Below the pieces are notes generated by a model. The model was given only the letters and a program-made list of their open reading frames with translations, did not search any database and was not told the origin of the DNA. Both the position numbers and the translations under genes were made by a program. From Stenotrophomonas sp. 57 (GTDB lineage: Bacteria > Pseudomonadota > Gammaproteobacteria > Xanthomonadales > Xanthomonadaceae): DNA of 64,000 nt. The stretch spans positions 742,001 to 806,000 of the forward strand of contig NZ_CP127407.1 in NCBI RefSeq assembly GCF_030291075.1, given 5' to 3'. Shown piece after piece: positions 28,134 to 36,257 of this stretch; positions within the stretch are counted from its first letter, which is position 1; each line of letters opens with the position of its first letter.

Positions 28134-28751
28134 GCCGGCGCGATGATGGTGCTGCTGCTAGCGTTGCTGCTGCTGCCGGGGCTGGCCTGTGCCAAAGGTC
28201 CGGCCGGTACCGTGCTGGTGCTCGGCGACAGCCTCAGTGCTGCCCACAATATCCCCGCCGACGCCGGCTGGGTCAGCCTGCTGCAGCAGCGGGTCAGGCA
28301 GCAGTCGAAAACCCCACCGCGTATCGTCAACGCCAGCATGAGCGGCGAGACCACCGCTGGCGCGCTGACGCGACTGCCAGGGTTGCTGGCGAAAGAGAAG
28401 CCGACGGTGGTGGTGATCGCGCTGGGGGGCAACGACGCGCTGCGTGGACTGACCCCGGCCCAGGTGCAGGGCAACCTGGAGAAAATGGTGCAGGCCAGCC
28501 AGAAGGCCGGCGCAAAGGTGCTGTTGCTGGGCATCGACGTGCCGCCCAACTACGGGCCGGCCTACCGGCAGCGCCTGGCGGCGGCCTACAGGGCGCTGGC
28601 CACGCAGTACAAGGTGCCGCTGCTGCCGTTCCTGCTGGAGGGCGTGGCCCTGCAGCCGGGCATGATGCAGGCCGATGGCCTGCACCCCACGGCACAGGCG
28701 CAGCCGAAGGTGCTGGACAACGTCTGGCCGCTGCTCAGGCCGCTGCTCTGA
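28107..28751 (+). CDS. tesA: Multifunctional acyl-CoA thioesterase I / lysophospholipase / arylesterase
   Basis: 214 residues. Signal peptide (MRKTGWSRQAGAMMVLLLAL..ACA) directs it to the periplasm. SGNH hydrolase blocks are intact: GDSLSAAH (Ser nucleophile), the Gly of SGETT, GGNDALRG, and the catalytic DGLHP near the C-terminus. The GAGGAG site at 28095 fixes the start. Divergent from ybbAP as in E. coli. Confidence 0.93.
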   Translation: MRKTGWSRQAGAMMVLLLALLLLPGLACAKGPAGTVLVLGDSLSAAHNIPADAGWVSLLQQRVRQQSKTPPRIVNASMSGETTAGALTRLPGLLAKEKPTVVVIALGGNDALRGLTPAQVQGNLEKMVQASQKAGAKVLLLGIDVPPNYGPAYRQRLAAAYRALATQYKVPLLPFLLEGVALQPGMMQADGLHPTAQAQPKVLDNVWPLLRPLL

Positions 28752-28838
28752 ACCGTTTGATTTCCTCTTGACGGAACTTCACATCGCGTCCACCGTCGAT
28801 CCGGCATGTTTCACAAAGCTGAAGTTAGAGGGAATCAC

Positions 28839-29552
28839 ATGCGTCAGACGAAGGAGACCTCCGGCTTGGTGCTGGTGGTCGAAGACAACCGCAACATCTC
28901 CGAGATGATCGGGGAATACCTGGAAGGTCGCGGCTTTGAAGTCGACTATGCACAGGACGGCCTGGATGGCTACCGCCTTGCGGCGGAGAACAGCTATGAC
29001 GTCGTGGTGCTCGATCTCATGTTGCCGCGCCTGGATGGCATCGAAGTGTGCCGTCGCCTGCGCAATGATGCGCGCAAGTCCACCCCGGTGCTGATGCTCA
29101 CGGCCCGCGACACGCTGGACGACAAGCTCACCGGCCTGGGGTTCGGTGCCGATGACTACCTGACCAAGCCGTTCGCGATCCAGGAGCTGGAAGCCCGCCT
29201 GCGCGCGCTGATCCGTCGCGAACGTCGCCAGGTCGGTTCGGAAGTGCTGAAGGTGGCCGATCTGGTGCTCGACCCGGTCAGCATGCGTGCCACCCGTGCC
29301 GGCACCGAGCTGCAGCTTTCGCCGATCGGTCTGCGCCTGCTGACCATCCTGATGCGCGAATCGCCGCGCGTGGTCACCCGCCAGGAGATCGAGCGCGAGA
29401 TCTGGGGCAATGGCCTGCCGGATTCGGACACGCTGCGCAGCCACCTGTACAACCTGCGCAAGATCATCGACAAGCCGTTCGACCGTCCGCTGCTGCATAC
29501 CGTGCAGAGCGCCGGCTACCGCATTGCCGACATTGCCCAGCCGATGGCCTGA
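28839..29552 (+). CDS. OmpR/PhoB-family response regulator
   Basis: 237 residues. Receiver domain with acidic pocket (VVEDN, Asp16), phospho-acceptor Asp59 in VVVLDLMLPR, and Lys110 in YLTKPF. C-terminal winged helix (LQLSPIGLRLLTILM ... RSHLYNLRKIID). Start ATG 28839 behind AGAGGGA. A histidine kinase gene follows 156 bp later. The specific system is not identifiable from sequence alone; similar Xanthomonad pairs regulate envelope or virulence functions. Confidence 0.92.
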   Translation: MRQTKETSGLVLVVEDNRNISEMIGEYLEGRGFEVDYAQDGLDGYRLAAENSYDVVVLDLMLPRLDGIEVCRRLRNDARKSTPVLMLTARDTLDDKLTGLGFGADDYLTKPFAIQELEARLRALIRRERRQVGSEVLKVADLVLDPVSMRATRAGTELQLSPIGLRLLTILMRESPRVVTRQEIEREIWGNGLPDSDTLRSHLYNLRKIIDKPFDRPLLHTVQSAGYRIADIAQPMA

Positions 29553-29611
29553 GCAGGGCACGCGCCGGTGAAGCAGCAGGCCCGGCCGGGTGGTGGCCAT
29601 GTACGAGGGCA

Positions 29612-29682
29612 GGGCATGACCGGCCGGCATTGTCGCCGGTCATCGCCCATGCACCCGCACGGCGTGGCGCGCTGCCTATAAT
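29612..29682 (+). promoter_or_regulatory. Hairpin and -10 element between the two-component genes
   Basis: An extended inverted repeat (GGGCATGACCGGC ... GCCGGTCATCGCCC, 29612-29648) is followed by a perfect TATAAT at 29677-29682, 27 bp before the kinase ATG. No good -35 is visible (CCCGCA at 17 bp). The kinase may therefore have its own promoter, possibly controlled through the palindrome. Confidence 0.5.
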
Positions 29683-29708
29683 CGCAGCGCTCTGACCGGG
29701 ACCCCGCA

Positions 29709-30980
29709 ATGCCGCACGGCCTGCCGCGCAAGATCCGTATCGCTTTCATCCTGCAGGCAGTGCTGGCCAGCCTGGGCATCCTGCTGGGTGCGTGGCTGGT
29801 GTCGCTGGTGATCAAGCACAGCCTGGTGGGCGCTGCCCTGCGCGAAGAGGCGGCGTACTACTGGACGCTGCACGAAGCGTCGCCGGTGCAGCCACCCCCC
29901 AACACCCAGAACATCCGCGGCTATCTGCTGGAAAGCGGGCAGTCGGCCCTGTCGTTGCCGGCCAACCTGCGCAATCTGGAACCCGGCTTCCACGAGCTGC
30001 CCAAGGACGACCAGCTGGTGTTGGTCGACGTGCGCCCGGCCGGTCGCCTGTACCTGGTGTTCCTGCGCTCGCGCGCGGAGATGCTGGCGTTCTGGTTCGG
30101 CATCGTGCCGGTGCTGCTGACCCTGCTGGCGGTGTATGGCGCCAGCTGGGTGACCTACCGCGCGTCCAAACGCTTGGTGTCGCCGGTGAACTGGCTGGCA
30201 CGGCGCGTCTCGCGCTGGGACCCGGGCCATCCGGAAGCGGCCGACCTGGAGCCGAACAAGTTGCCCGCCGACATGCAGGGTGAGACCCGGCAGCTGGCGG
30301 CCGCGCTGCATTCGCTGGCCAACCGGGTCAGTGCGCACGTCGCCCGCGAGCGCAATTTCACCCGCGATGCCAGCCACGAACTGCGTACGCCGCTGACCGT
30401 CATCCGCGTGGCCAGCGACATGGCACTGGGCGATGAAACCCTGCAGCCGCGCCTGCGCCGCAGCCTGCAGCGCATCCAGCGGGCTGGCCGCGACATGGAA
30501 GCGGTGATCGATGCGTTCCTGATCCTGGCCCGTGAGGCCGACGTCGAGCCGCAGATCGAGCTGTTCGACGTCAACGACATCGTCCGCTATGAAGTGGACA
30601 ACGCCAACGAACTGCTGGGGTCCCGGCCGGTGTCGGTGCACCTGCACAGCGATGGCCCGGTGCAGCTGCATGCGCCGCCGCGGGTGCTGCAGGTGGTCGT
30701 CAGCAACCTGGTGCGCAACGCCTGCAGCTACACCGACGAAGGGCGCATCGACGTGCAGGTGCACAACGATCGGGTAGTGGTGCGCGATACCGGCATCGGC
30801 ATGTCCGCCGAAGCGCTGTCGCGCGCGTTCGAGCCTTTCTACCGCGCTGAACCGAGCCGCCCGCAGGGCACCGGCCTGGGCCTGTCGATCGTGCGCCGGC
30901 TGTGCGACCGCTTCGGCTGGAAGGTCAGCCTGGCCAGCGAGCCGGGGCAGGGTACCGAAGCGACGGTCATCTTCCGCTGA
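29709..30980 (+). CDS. Sensor histidine kinase
   Basis: 423 residues. Membrane helix 13-38, a short periplasmic sensor (about 39-125), second helix 127-150, a HAMP-like linker, the HisKA box with His223 (RDASHELRTPLTVIR), and an HATPase domain with the N box (NLVRNACSYTDEG), G1 (VRDTGIGMS), F (AFEPFYRAE) and G2 (GTGLGLSIVRRL). Partner of the regulator upstream. The signal is unknown; the proline-rich PVQPPPNTQN stretch lies in the sensor region. Confidence 0.93.
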   Translation: MPHGLPRKIRIAFILQAVLASLGILLGAWLVSLVIKHSLVGAALREEAAYYWTLHEASPVQPPPNTQNIRGYLLESGQSALSLPANLRNLEPGFHELPKDDQLVLVDVRPAGRLYLVFLRSRAEMLAFWFGIVPVLLTLLAVYGASWVTYRASKRLVSPVNWLARRVSRWDPGHPEAADLEPNKLPADMQGETRQLAAALHSLANRVSAHVARERNFTRDASHELRTPLTVIRVASDMALGDETLQPRLRRSLQRIQRAGRDMEAVIDAFLILAREADVEPQIELFDVNDIVRYEVDNANELLGSRPVSVHLHSDGPVQLHAPPRVLQVVVSNLVRNACSYTDEGRIDVQVHNDRVVVRDTGIGMSAEALSRAFEPFYRAEPSRPQGTGLGLSIVRRLCDRFGWKVSLASEPGQGTEATVIFR

Positions 30981-30994
30981 CGCGGCGGCCTGCC

Positions 30995-31033
30995 GGGGTC
31001 GGATCCCGTTGCTGCCCAACGGGCTCTGACCCC
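30995..31033. repeat. GGGTCGGATCC-type inverted repeat, copy 2
   Basis: GGGGTCGGATCCCGTTG, CTGCC, CAACGGGCTCTGACCCC. Fifteen bases after the kinase stop; may serve as terminator. See copies at 855-890 and 36106-36143. Confidence 0.65.
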
Positions 31034-31050
31034 CTCCCGCTGGAATCCCG

Positions 31051-31106
31051 GTAGATCCACGCCATGCGTGGGTGGTGTTGCGGTGGCGCCGGGCCAGGCC
31101 CGGCGT
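31051..31106 (+). repeat. Two SMAG-type repeats
   Basis: GTAGATCCACGCCATGCGTG copy (31051-31075) followed by a GTGGCGCCGGGCCAGGCCCG variant (31084-31106). Confidence 0.7.
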
Positions 31107-31116
31107 CCGCAGTGCC

Positions 31117-31818
31117 TCAGTTGCAGTTGACCTTTGGCGCCACTGCTCTGGTCCAGATCGCATAGCCGGCCGGGGTCATGTGCAGCATGTCCTCGCGGAA
31201 CAGCTTCGCATCCGGCTGGCCGTCGGCACCCAGCATCGGCGTGTAGATATCGATGAAGCCGGTATTGGGCAGCTTGGCCAGGGCAGCCTTGATCAGCGTG
31301 TTGGCCTCGTTGATCGCCGGCAGCAGGTGGGCACGCGACGGGCTCGGCTTGATCGACAGGTACTCCACCGTGGTCTTCGGCAGATCGCGGTGCACGCGCT
31401 GCACGAAGGCAACCACGTCGTCGCGCACCTGGGTCGCGCTGCGGCCGCTGTTGAGGTCGTTGTCACCGGCGTAGAAGAACACCTTGCATGGCGCATACGG
31501 CACTACGATGCGGTCGGCGTACCAGGTGCTGTCGCGTACTTCCGAACCGCCGAAGCCACGATTGAACACCGGCTGGCCGGGGAAGTCGGTGGCCAGGCTC
31601 TCCCAGAAGCGGATCGAGGAGCTGCCGATGAATTCGATGCCACCGCGCGGCGGCGGGTTGGCCTGGTCGGCGCTGGCGAAGCGGGCCATGTCGCCCGCCC
31701 AGGCCACGTTGGAGACCTGTTCGGGCACCTTGGGCGACGAGGTCGGGCCCAGGGCCTGGGCCAGCGGTGCGGCGGTCAGCAGGCCCAGCATCAGCAGGCA
31801 GGTACGGCGACGGGACAT
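31117..31818 (-). CDS. Exported SGNH/GDSL-type hydrolase
   Basis: 233 residues. Signal peptide MSRRRTCLLMLGLLTAAPLA..A. SGNH blocks: FIGSSSIRFW (Ser nucleophile block), GFGGSEVRD, AGDNDLNSG (Asn block), and DMLHMTPAGY (Asp/His block). Likely a periplasmic esterase or acetylesterase; substrate unknown. Start ATG 31818; convergent with the kinase gene. Confidence 0.85.
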   Translation of the reverse strand: MSRRRTCLLMLGLLTAAPLAQALGPTSSPKVPEQVSNVAWAGDMARFASADQANPPPRGGIEFIGSSSIRFWESLATDFPGQPVFNRGFGGSEVRDSTWYADRIVVPYAPCKVFFYAGDNDLNSGRSATQVRDDVVAFVQRVHRDLPKTTVEYLSIKPSPSRAHLLPAINEANTLIKAALAKLPNTGFIDIYTPMLGADGQPDAKLFREDMLHMTPAGYAIWTRAVAPKVNCN

Positions 31819-32030
31819 CAGGCGCTCCAGCAGGGAAGGGGGAACCATCATAGGAGCAGGACGCGGCGTGGCGCTTTCCCCGGGCAGGCCGTTCGCCGCA
31901 GCGGCCGGGGGTATGGTCGGCGGCCTTGTGGCAAAATGGCGGCCATCTGCCTATTCCTGTGCACCCATGATTCCCTGCCGTGCGTCTGAGCGGTCGCTGC
32001 GCCGCGCCCCTGTTGCTGGATGTTCCACCC

Positions 32031-32426
32031 GTGGCTGACCAGTTCGGTCATCTGCCCCGCGGCCCGCGCCGCATCTTCCAGGCCGCTCGCTGGTCCTGGC
32101 AGGGCCTGCGCGCCGCCTGGCTGCACGAATCGTCGTTCCGGCTGGAGGTCTACCTGCTGATCCTGCTGACCCCGGTCGCGATCTGGCTGGGCCAGACCCC
32201 GGTCGAGCGCGCGCTGCTGATCGGCTCGATGCTGCTGGTGCTGGCGATGGAACTGGCCAACTCGGCCATCGAGGCGGTGATCGAGCGCTACGGCAGCGAG
32301 ATCCACGAACTGGCCGGTCGCGCCAAGGACATGGGCTCGGCGGCGGTGTTCGTGCTGATGATGAACGTGCTGCTGTGCTGGGCGCTGGTCGTGGTTCCGC
32401 ACGCGCTGGCCGGCAGCTACGGCTGA
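32031..32426 (+). CDS. dgkA: Diacylglycerol kinase (prokaryotic DgkA)
   Basis: 131 residues, a three-helix inner-membrane enzyme that phosphorylates diacylglycerol for phospholipid recycling. Diagnostic segments: RWSWQGLRAAWLHESSFR, ELANSAIEAVIERYGSE and HELAGRAKDMGSAAVF with the catalytic Glu and Lys-Asp. I start at GTG 32031 because the family N-terminus fits there; a GTG at 31980 would add 17 unlikely residues. The TerC-type gene follows 33 bp downstream. Confidence 0.93.
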   Translation: MADQFGHLPRGPRRIFQAARWSWQGLRAAWLHESSFRLEVYLLILLTPVAIWLGQTPVERALLIGSMLLVLAMELANSAIEAVIERYGSEIHELAGRAKDMGSAAVFVLMMNVLLCWALVVVPHALAGSYG

Positions 32427-32459
32427 AACCCCATTCCCCCACTGCCTTGAAGAGTTTCC

Positions 32460-33209
32460 ATGTCCTTTGAGTTCCTCGCCGACCCCAATGCCTGGGTGAC
32501 CCTGTTCACCCTCAGCGCGCTGGAAATCGTGCTCGGCATCGACAACCTGGTGTTCATTTCCATCGCGGTCAGCAAGCTGCCGGAAGAACGCCGTCCGTTC
32601 GCGCGCAAGCTCGGCATCGCGGTGGCCTGCATCACCCGGATCGGCCTGCTGGTGTCGCTGGCCTACCTGGCGCACATGGCTGCCAACCTGTTCACCGTGG
32701 CCGGCATGGGCATCTCCATCCGCGACCTGGTGCTGATCGTTGGTGGCCTGTTCCTGATCATCAAGGGCTGCATGGAGATCAAGGAACTGATCAGCGGCGG
32801 CGAGGATGAAGATCCCAGCACCACCAAGGCTTCGGCCGTGTTCGGCTACGTGATCGCGCAGATCGCGGTGATCGACATCGTGTTCTCGCTGGACTCGGTG
32901 ATCACCGCCGTCGGCATCGCCGACCACATCCCGGTGATGGTCGCCGCCATCCTGCTGTCGGTGCTGGTGATGCTGCTGGCCGCCAACCCGCTGGGCCGCT
33001 TCATCGACGCCAACCCGACCGTGAAGATGCTGGCCCTGGCCTTCATCCTGATGATCGGTGCGGTGCTGATCCTGGACGGCCTGGACGTGCACGTGCCCAA
33101 GCCCTACATCTACGCCGCGATGGGCTTCTCGGTGCTGGTGGAGTGGCTGAACCTGCTGATGCGCCGTCGCGCCCGCGAGCACAACGTGCCGGGCGCCGGC
33201 AACTGGTAA
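32460..33209 (+). CDS. TerC/YoaE-family integral membrane protein
   Basis: 249 residues with seven predicted helices. Family motifs with intramembrane acidic residues: ALEIVLGIDNLVFISI near the N-terminus and IDIVFSLDSVITAVG in the middle. TerC relatives are linked to tellurite resistance and to Mn2+ export that metalates secreted proteins; which applies here is unknown. The dgkA-terC spacing suggests one transcript. Confidence 0.87.
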   Translation: MSFEFLADPNAWVTLFTLSALEIVLGIDNLVFISIAVSKLPEERRPFARKLGIAVACITRIGLLVSLAYLAHMAANLFTVAGMGISIRDLVLIVGGLFLIIKGCMEIKELISGGEDEDPSTTKASAVFGYVIAQIAVIDIVFSLDSVITAVGIADHIPVMVAAILLSVLVMLLAANPLGRFIDANPTVKMLALAFILMIGAVLILDGLDVHVPKPYIYAAMGFSVLVEWLNLLMRRRAREHNVPGAGNW

Positions 33210-33222
33210 GTGCGTGACCCCG

Positions 33223-33245
33223 AACCCCCGGCCCTGCCGGGGGTT
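33223..33245 (+). terminator. Terminator after the TerC-family gene
   Basis: AACCCCCGG/CCGGGGGTT stem with a five-base loop, then CTTCGTTG. Confidence 0.75.
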
Positions 33246-33268
33246 CTTCGTTGTGGATGCGAGGTCGT

Positions 33269-33329
33269 GTAGAGCCGAGCCCATGCTCGGCTGCTTCCTG
33301 CCGGTCAGCCGAGCATGGGCTCGGCTCAC
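33269..33329. repeat. SMAG repeat pair
   Basis: GTAGAGCCGAGCCCATGCTC copy (33269-33294) and a leftward copy with degraded head (33329-33304). Confidence 0.8.
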
Positions 33330-33475
33330 CGGCGCTGCGGTTTTTGCATCTGTGGCGGGGTTGCGGCCTCCACTTGTGAACCAGGATCAACAGTGTTTTC
33401 CCGGGGCGAGGCTTAATTGCCCGTGGCAAAGCGCGCAGGCTACGCACCTGCCCGTTTCCGCCCCCAGGAACCCCC

Positions 33476-34636
33476 ATGAACTCCAGAGCCGCCCTGCTGG
33501 CCCTTGCCGTCGGTGCCTTCGCCATCGGCACCACTGAATTCGCCCCGATGGGCCTGCTGCCGGTCATCGCCGATGGCGTGGGTGTCGGCATCCCCACCGC
33601 CGGCATGTTGATCACCGCCTACGCCGTGGGCGTGATGCTGGGCGCGCCGGTGATGACCCTGCTGATGGGACGCTTCGGCAAGCGCACCGCGCTGATGCTG
33701 CTGATGTCGATCTTCGTGGTGGGCAATCTGTTGTCCGCGCTGGCACCGAACTACGGCCTGCTGCTGCTGTCGCGTCTGGTCACCAGCCTCAACCACGGTG
33801 CCTTCTTCGGCATCGGCGCGGTGGTCGCCGCCAGCCTGGTGCCAAAGGACAAGCAGGCGGCCGCCGTGGCCACCATGTTCATGGGCCTGACCATCGCCAA
33901 CATTGGCGGCGTGCCGCTGGCCACCTGGGTGGGCCAGCAGCTGGGCTGGCGCCTGTCGTTCGCCGGCACCGCGGTACTGGGTGTGGTGGCGATCACCGCG
34001 CTGGGCCTGGCGCTGCCGGCATCGGCACCGGGTCCGCGCCCGGATGTCCGTCGCGAGATGAAGGCCATCCTGCAGCCGCAGGTGCTGCTGGCGATGGGCA
34101 CCACCGTGCTCGGCGCGGGTGCGATGTTCACCCTCTACACCTACGTAGCGCCGGTGCTGACCGAACTGACCGGTGCCTCCAACGGCTTCATCTCGATGTC
34201 GCTGATGCTGATCGGTATCGGCTTCACCGTCGGCAACGGCATCGGCGGCCGCATGGCCGACTGGTCTCTGGATGGCGCCACCCGCATCCTGCTGGCGGCG
34301 CTGGCCATGCTGATGTTCGTGCTGCCGCTGGCCTTCATGAGTCACGCCACCGCGGCGGTGGGTGTGTTGCTGTTCGGTGCGGCGACGTTCGCCATCGTGC
34401 CGCCGCTGCAGATCCGGGTGATGCAGGCGGCCAGCGAGGCGCCGGGCCTGGCGTCGTCGATCAACGTGGGTGCGTTCAACCTGGGCAACGCGCTGGGTGC
34501 GGCGCTGGGCGGTGCGGTGATCAGCCTGGGCCTGGGCTATGCCGCCATTCCGGTGGCGGGTGGCCTGCTGGCGGCGGCGGGATTGCTGCTGGCATGGCTG
34601 GGGCGTCCCCGCACTGCGGTGGCTGAAGCCTGCTGA
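33476..34636 (+). CDS. MFS exporter, AraJ/YdhP-type (DHA1)
   Basis: 386 residues, twelve predicted helices. N-terminal GTTEFAPMGLLPVIADGVG and loop 2-3 GRFGKRTALMLL are typical of the AraJ/SotB sugar-and-drug efflux branch, with the RLVTSLNHGAFFGIGA helix-4 motif C region. Substrate not predictable. Its 3' side runs directly into the large palindromic element. Confidence 0.88.
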   Translation: MNSRAALLALAVGAFAIGTTEFAPMGLLPVIADGVGVGIPTAGMLITAYAVGVMLGAPVMTLLMGRFGKRTALMLLMSIFVVGNLLSALAPNYGLLLLSRLVTSLNHGAFFGIGAVVAASLVPKDKQAAAVATMFMGLTIANIGGVPLATWVGQQLGWRLSFAGTAVLGVVAITALGLALPASAPGPRPDVRREMKAILQPQVLLAMGTTVLGAGAMFTLYTYVAPVLTELTGASNGFISMSLMLIGIGFTVGNGIGGRMADWSLDGATRILLAALAMLMFVLPLAFMSHATAAVGVLLFGAATFAIVPPLQIRVMQAASEAPGLASSINVGAFNLGNALGAALGGAVISLGLGYAAIPVAGGLLAAAGLLLAWLGRPRTAVAEAC

Positions 34637-34829
34637 GAGGGGAGGGTTTCCGGCAGGGCTGCGCCCTGCACCCGCCGAGGCCACAGCCACAGCCACAGCG
34701 TGCATTCCGTGGGATGGCGGGGTGGGTCCGGTGGCGGGGGACGCCGTAAACCCTTCCATGGGGGCTTGGCCGCGGCATCCATGCCGCGGACTGATCTGGC
34801 CCCCTGAAAACGGACGCCATGAAGCCGTT

Positions 34830-35690
34830 TCATGCGACAGCCGGGAGCTGCCGGGCGTAGTTGTTAGGCGAGCGATAGCCCAGCGCCGAGTGTAGCCGGG
34901 CTGGATTATAGAAGCCGTGGATGTAAGCAGCGATGGATTGGCTGGCTTGTTCCCTACTGGCGTAAGGCTCGGCAGCCTCTTCTGTCTTGAGCGTCGCAAA
35001 GAAGCTCTCGGCCACCGCGTTGTCCCAGCAATTGCCAGGCCGGCTCATGCTTTGGACCACGTCATGGGACTGCAGCAGCTGGCGAAACTGGTTCCCCCAG
35101 TACTGCCCACCACGATCTGAATGGAAGATCAGGCCGGGTCGTTGTGGATGCAGAGCCCAAGCATTGGCAAATGCTTTCACCACCAGCTCTTCAGTCAGGC
35201 GCTTGGAAACGCTGTAGCCCAGCACCTGCCGGGTCTGGACGCTGATGACCACGGCCAGATGCAGCCATCCCTGACGGGTGGGGACATACGTGATATCCCC
35301 GACCCACGCCGTCGGTCCGGTTCCGGGGGCAAATTGCCGATCCAGCAGGTTGGGGGCGAGCTGAGATGAGCCGCCGGAGGACTTGGGTCGAGATCGGCCT
35401 TTGGTCTTGCCCTGGATTCGCTCCTGGGCCATTAGCCGTGCCACGCGCTTGTGGCCGACCGGGTGATTCCTGGCTCGTAAGGCCTCGACCAGCCGACGTC
35501 GCCCATAACTGCGCTTGCTGGTCACATGAATGGCCCGAAGCTCGGTACGGAGGGCCGAATCGACATCGCACGTTTGGGCACACTGCCGGCGCAGGTAGTC
35601 ATGGAATCCAGAGATAGAAACTCCAAGAACCCGACACAACAACCTAGTCGGGTAGTGAGTCCTTTGACTGGCGACGAAGGCGTACCTCAC
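34830..35690 (-). CDS. IS3-family transposase OrfB (integrase core)
   Basis: 286 residues from a GTG at 35690 that overlaps the orfA stop. HTH_21 region (SKRSYGRRRLVEALR) then rve integrase core with the DDE triad: Asp in WVGDITYVPT, Asp in IFHSDRGGQY, Glu in WDNAVAESFFATLK. Mainly expressed as an OrfAB fusion by -1 frameshifting; the joined frame reads through without a stop. Confidence 0.95.
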   Translation of the reverse strand: MRYAFVASQRTHYPTRLLCRVLGVSISGFHDYLRRQCAQTCDVDSALRTELRAIHVTSKRSYGRRRLVEALRARNHPVGHKRVARLMAQERIQGKTKGRSRPKSSGGSSQLAPNLLDRQFAPGTGPTAWVGDITYVPTRQGWLHLAVVISVQTRQVLGYSVSKRLTEELVVKAFANAWALHPQRPGLIFHSDRGGQYWGNQFRQLLQSHDVVQSMSRPGNCWDNAVAESFFATLKTEEAAEPYASREQASQSIAAYIHGFYNPARLHSALGYRSPNNYARQLPAVA

Positions 35691-35980
35691 TTGGACTCTC
35701 TGGCAAAGAACGCCGCCGCTTTTTTTAGGATTTCCCGCTCCATCTTCAGATTGGCGTTCTCGGCCCGAAGGCGGCTGATCTCGCTTTCCAGATCGGTGGC
35801 CGGCCTGCGAGCCTCAGAGGTCAACGACCGGCCAGCACGGACCGCGTCAAGCCAATTTGCCAGCGTCTTGACCGACATCTCTAGCTGACGGGCCGCTGCG
35901 GCAGGCCCGAGCGACTCGGCCAACTCCACGGCTTGGTGCTTGAACTCATCGGTGTAGCTACGACGGGTGAGACGGGACAT
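35687..35980 (-). CDS. IS3-family transposase OrfA
   Basis: 97 residues. Helix-turn-helix (YTDEFKHQAVELAESLG ... QLEMSVKTLANWLD) for end recognition and a leucine zipper (LESEISRLRAENANLKME). Near the 3' end the run A7G (35737-35730 leftward, codons AAA AAA G) is the expected -1 slippage site leading into OrfB. Confidence 0.95.
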   Translation of the reverse strand: MSRLTRRSYTDEFKHQAVELAESLGPAAAARQLEMSVKTLANWLDAVRAGRSLTSEARRPATDLESEISRLRAENANLKMEREILKKAAAFFARESK

Positions 35981-36105
35981 AAGGGACCTCCAAGTGCGAT
36001 CAAAGTATCGCTTCTTGGCGTCCGCTGACGGGGGGCCAGATCAGACACCCCCGCAACCGGACCCACCCCGCCTTCGACAGTTTCCTGCGCTCTGCCGCAA
36101 TGACC

Positions 36106-36143
36106 GGGGTCGGATCCCGTTGCTGTGCAACGGGCTTTGACCC
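36106..36143. repeat. GGGTCGGATCC-type inverted repeat, copy 3
   Basis: GGGGTCGGATCCCGTTG, CTGTG, CAACGGGCTTTGACCC. Almost identical to copy 2. Confidence 0.65.
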
Positions 36144-36156
36144 TGGTTCTGCTTTG

Positions 36157-36181
36157 GTAGGTGCCGACCGTTGGTCGGCAC
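36157..36181 (+). repeat. SMAG repeat (GTAGGTGCCGACC subtype)
   Basis: GTAGGTGCCGACCGTTGGTC palindrome ending GGCAC. Confidence 0.75.
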
Positions 36182-36210
36182 GAATGCCTGGAGCATGGGA
36201 TTTTGTTTTT

Positions 36211-36234
36211 GCTCTTGCTCTTGCTCTTGCTCTT
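36211..36234 (+). repeat. Hexanucleotide tandem repeat (GCTCTT)x4
   Basis: Four perfect GCTCTT units followed by a T-run, preceded by TTTTGTTTTT. Reading leftward this is the A/G-rich tail that follows the GTTTCC end of element E4; a shorter A/G-rich tail follows E2. Confidence 0.75.
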
Positions 36235-36257
36235 TTTTGATCTTTCCTGCGGTGCCA

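Larger units (their letters stand above)
34792..36043 (-). mobile_element. Complete IS3-family insertion sequence (1252 bp)
   Basis: Terminal inverted repeats start TGATCTGGCCCCC at both ends (34792-34818 and 36043-36017, with internal mismatches). The IS is flanked by the 3-bp duplication GAC (34789-34791 and 36044-36046). It encodes orfA and orfB in overlapping -1 frames with an A7G slippery run. Nothing looks broken, so it is probably active or recently so. Confidence 0.95.
34716..36085 (+). repeat. Large palindromic element, copy E1 (split by the IS)
   Basis: Left arm 34716-34740 pairs with right arm 36047-36072 at 24 of 25 positions once the IS (34792-36043 plus one GAC duplicate) is removed. 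The core (34741-34791 joined to 36047) contains the hairpin CCGCGGCATCCATGCCGCGG. The element ends GACAGTTTCC at 36076-36085. The intact relative at 60357-60470 shows the uninterrupted order. It lies 80 bp after the MFS gene. Confidence 0.8.

Noticed and set aside
28839..30980. Assigning this two-component pair to a named Stenotrophomonas system such as BfmAK, PhoPQ or ColRS
   Set aside because: OmpR-type regulators and HisKA kinases are too similar by eye, and no diagnostic neighbour supports a specific name.
31980..32030. GTG at 31980 as start of dgkA
   Set aside because: It adds 17 residues with no counterpart in the family; GTG 32031 gives the expected N-terminus.
34792..36043. Composite transposon or genomic island around the IS
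   Set aside because: Only one IS copy, 3-bp duplication at its own ends, and flanking sequence is a repeat plus core genes without cargo.
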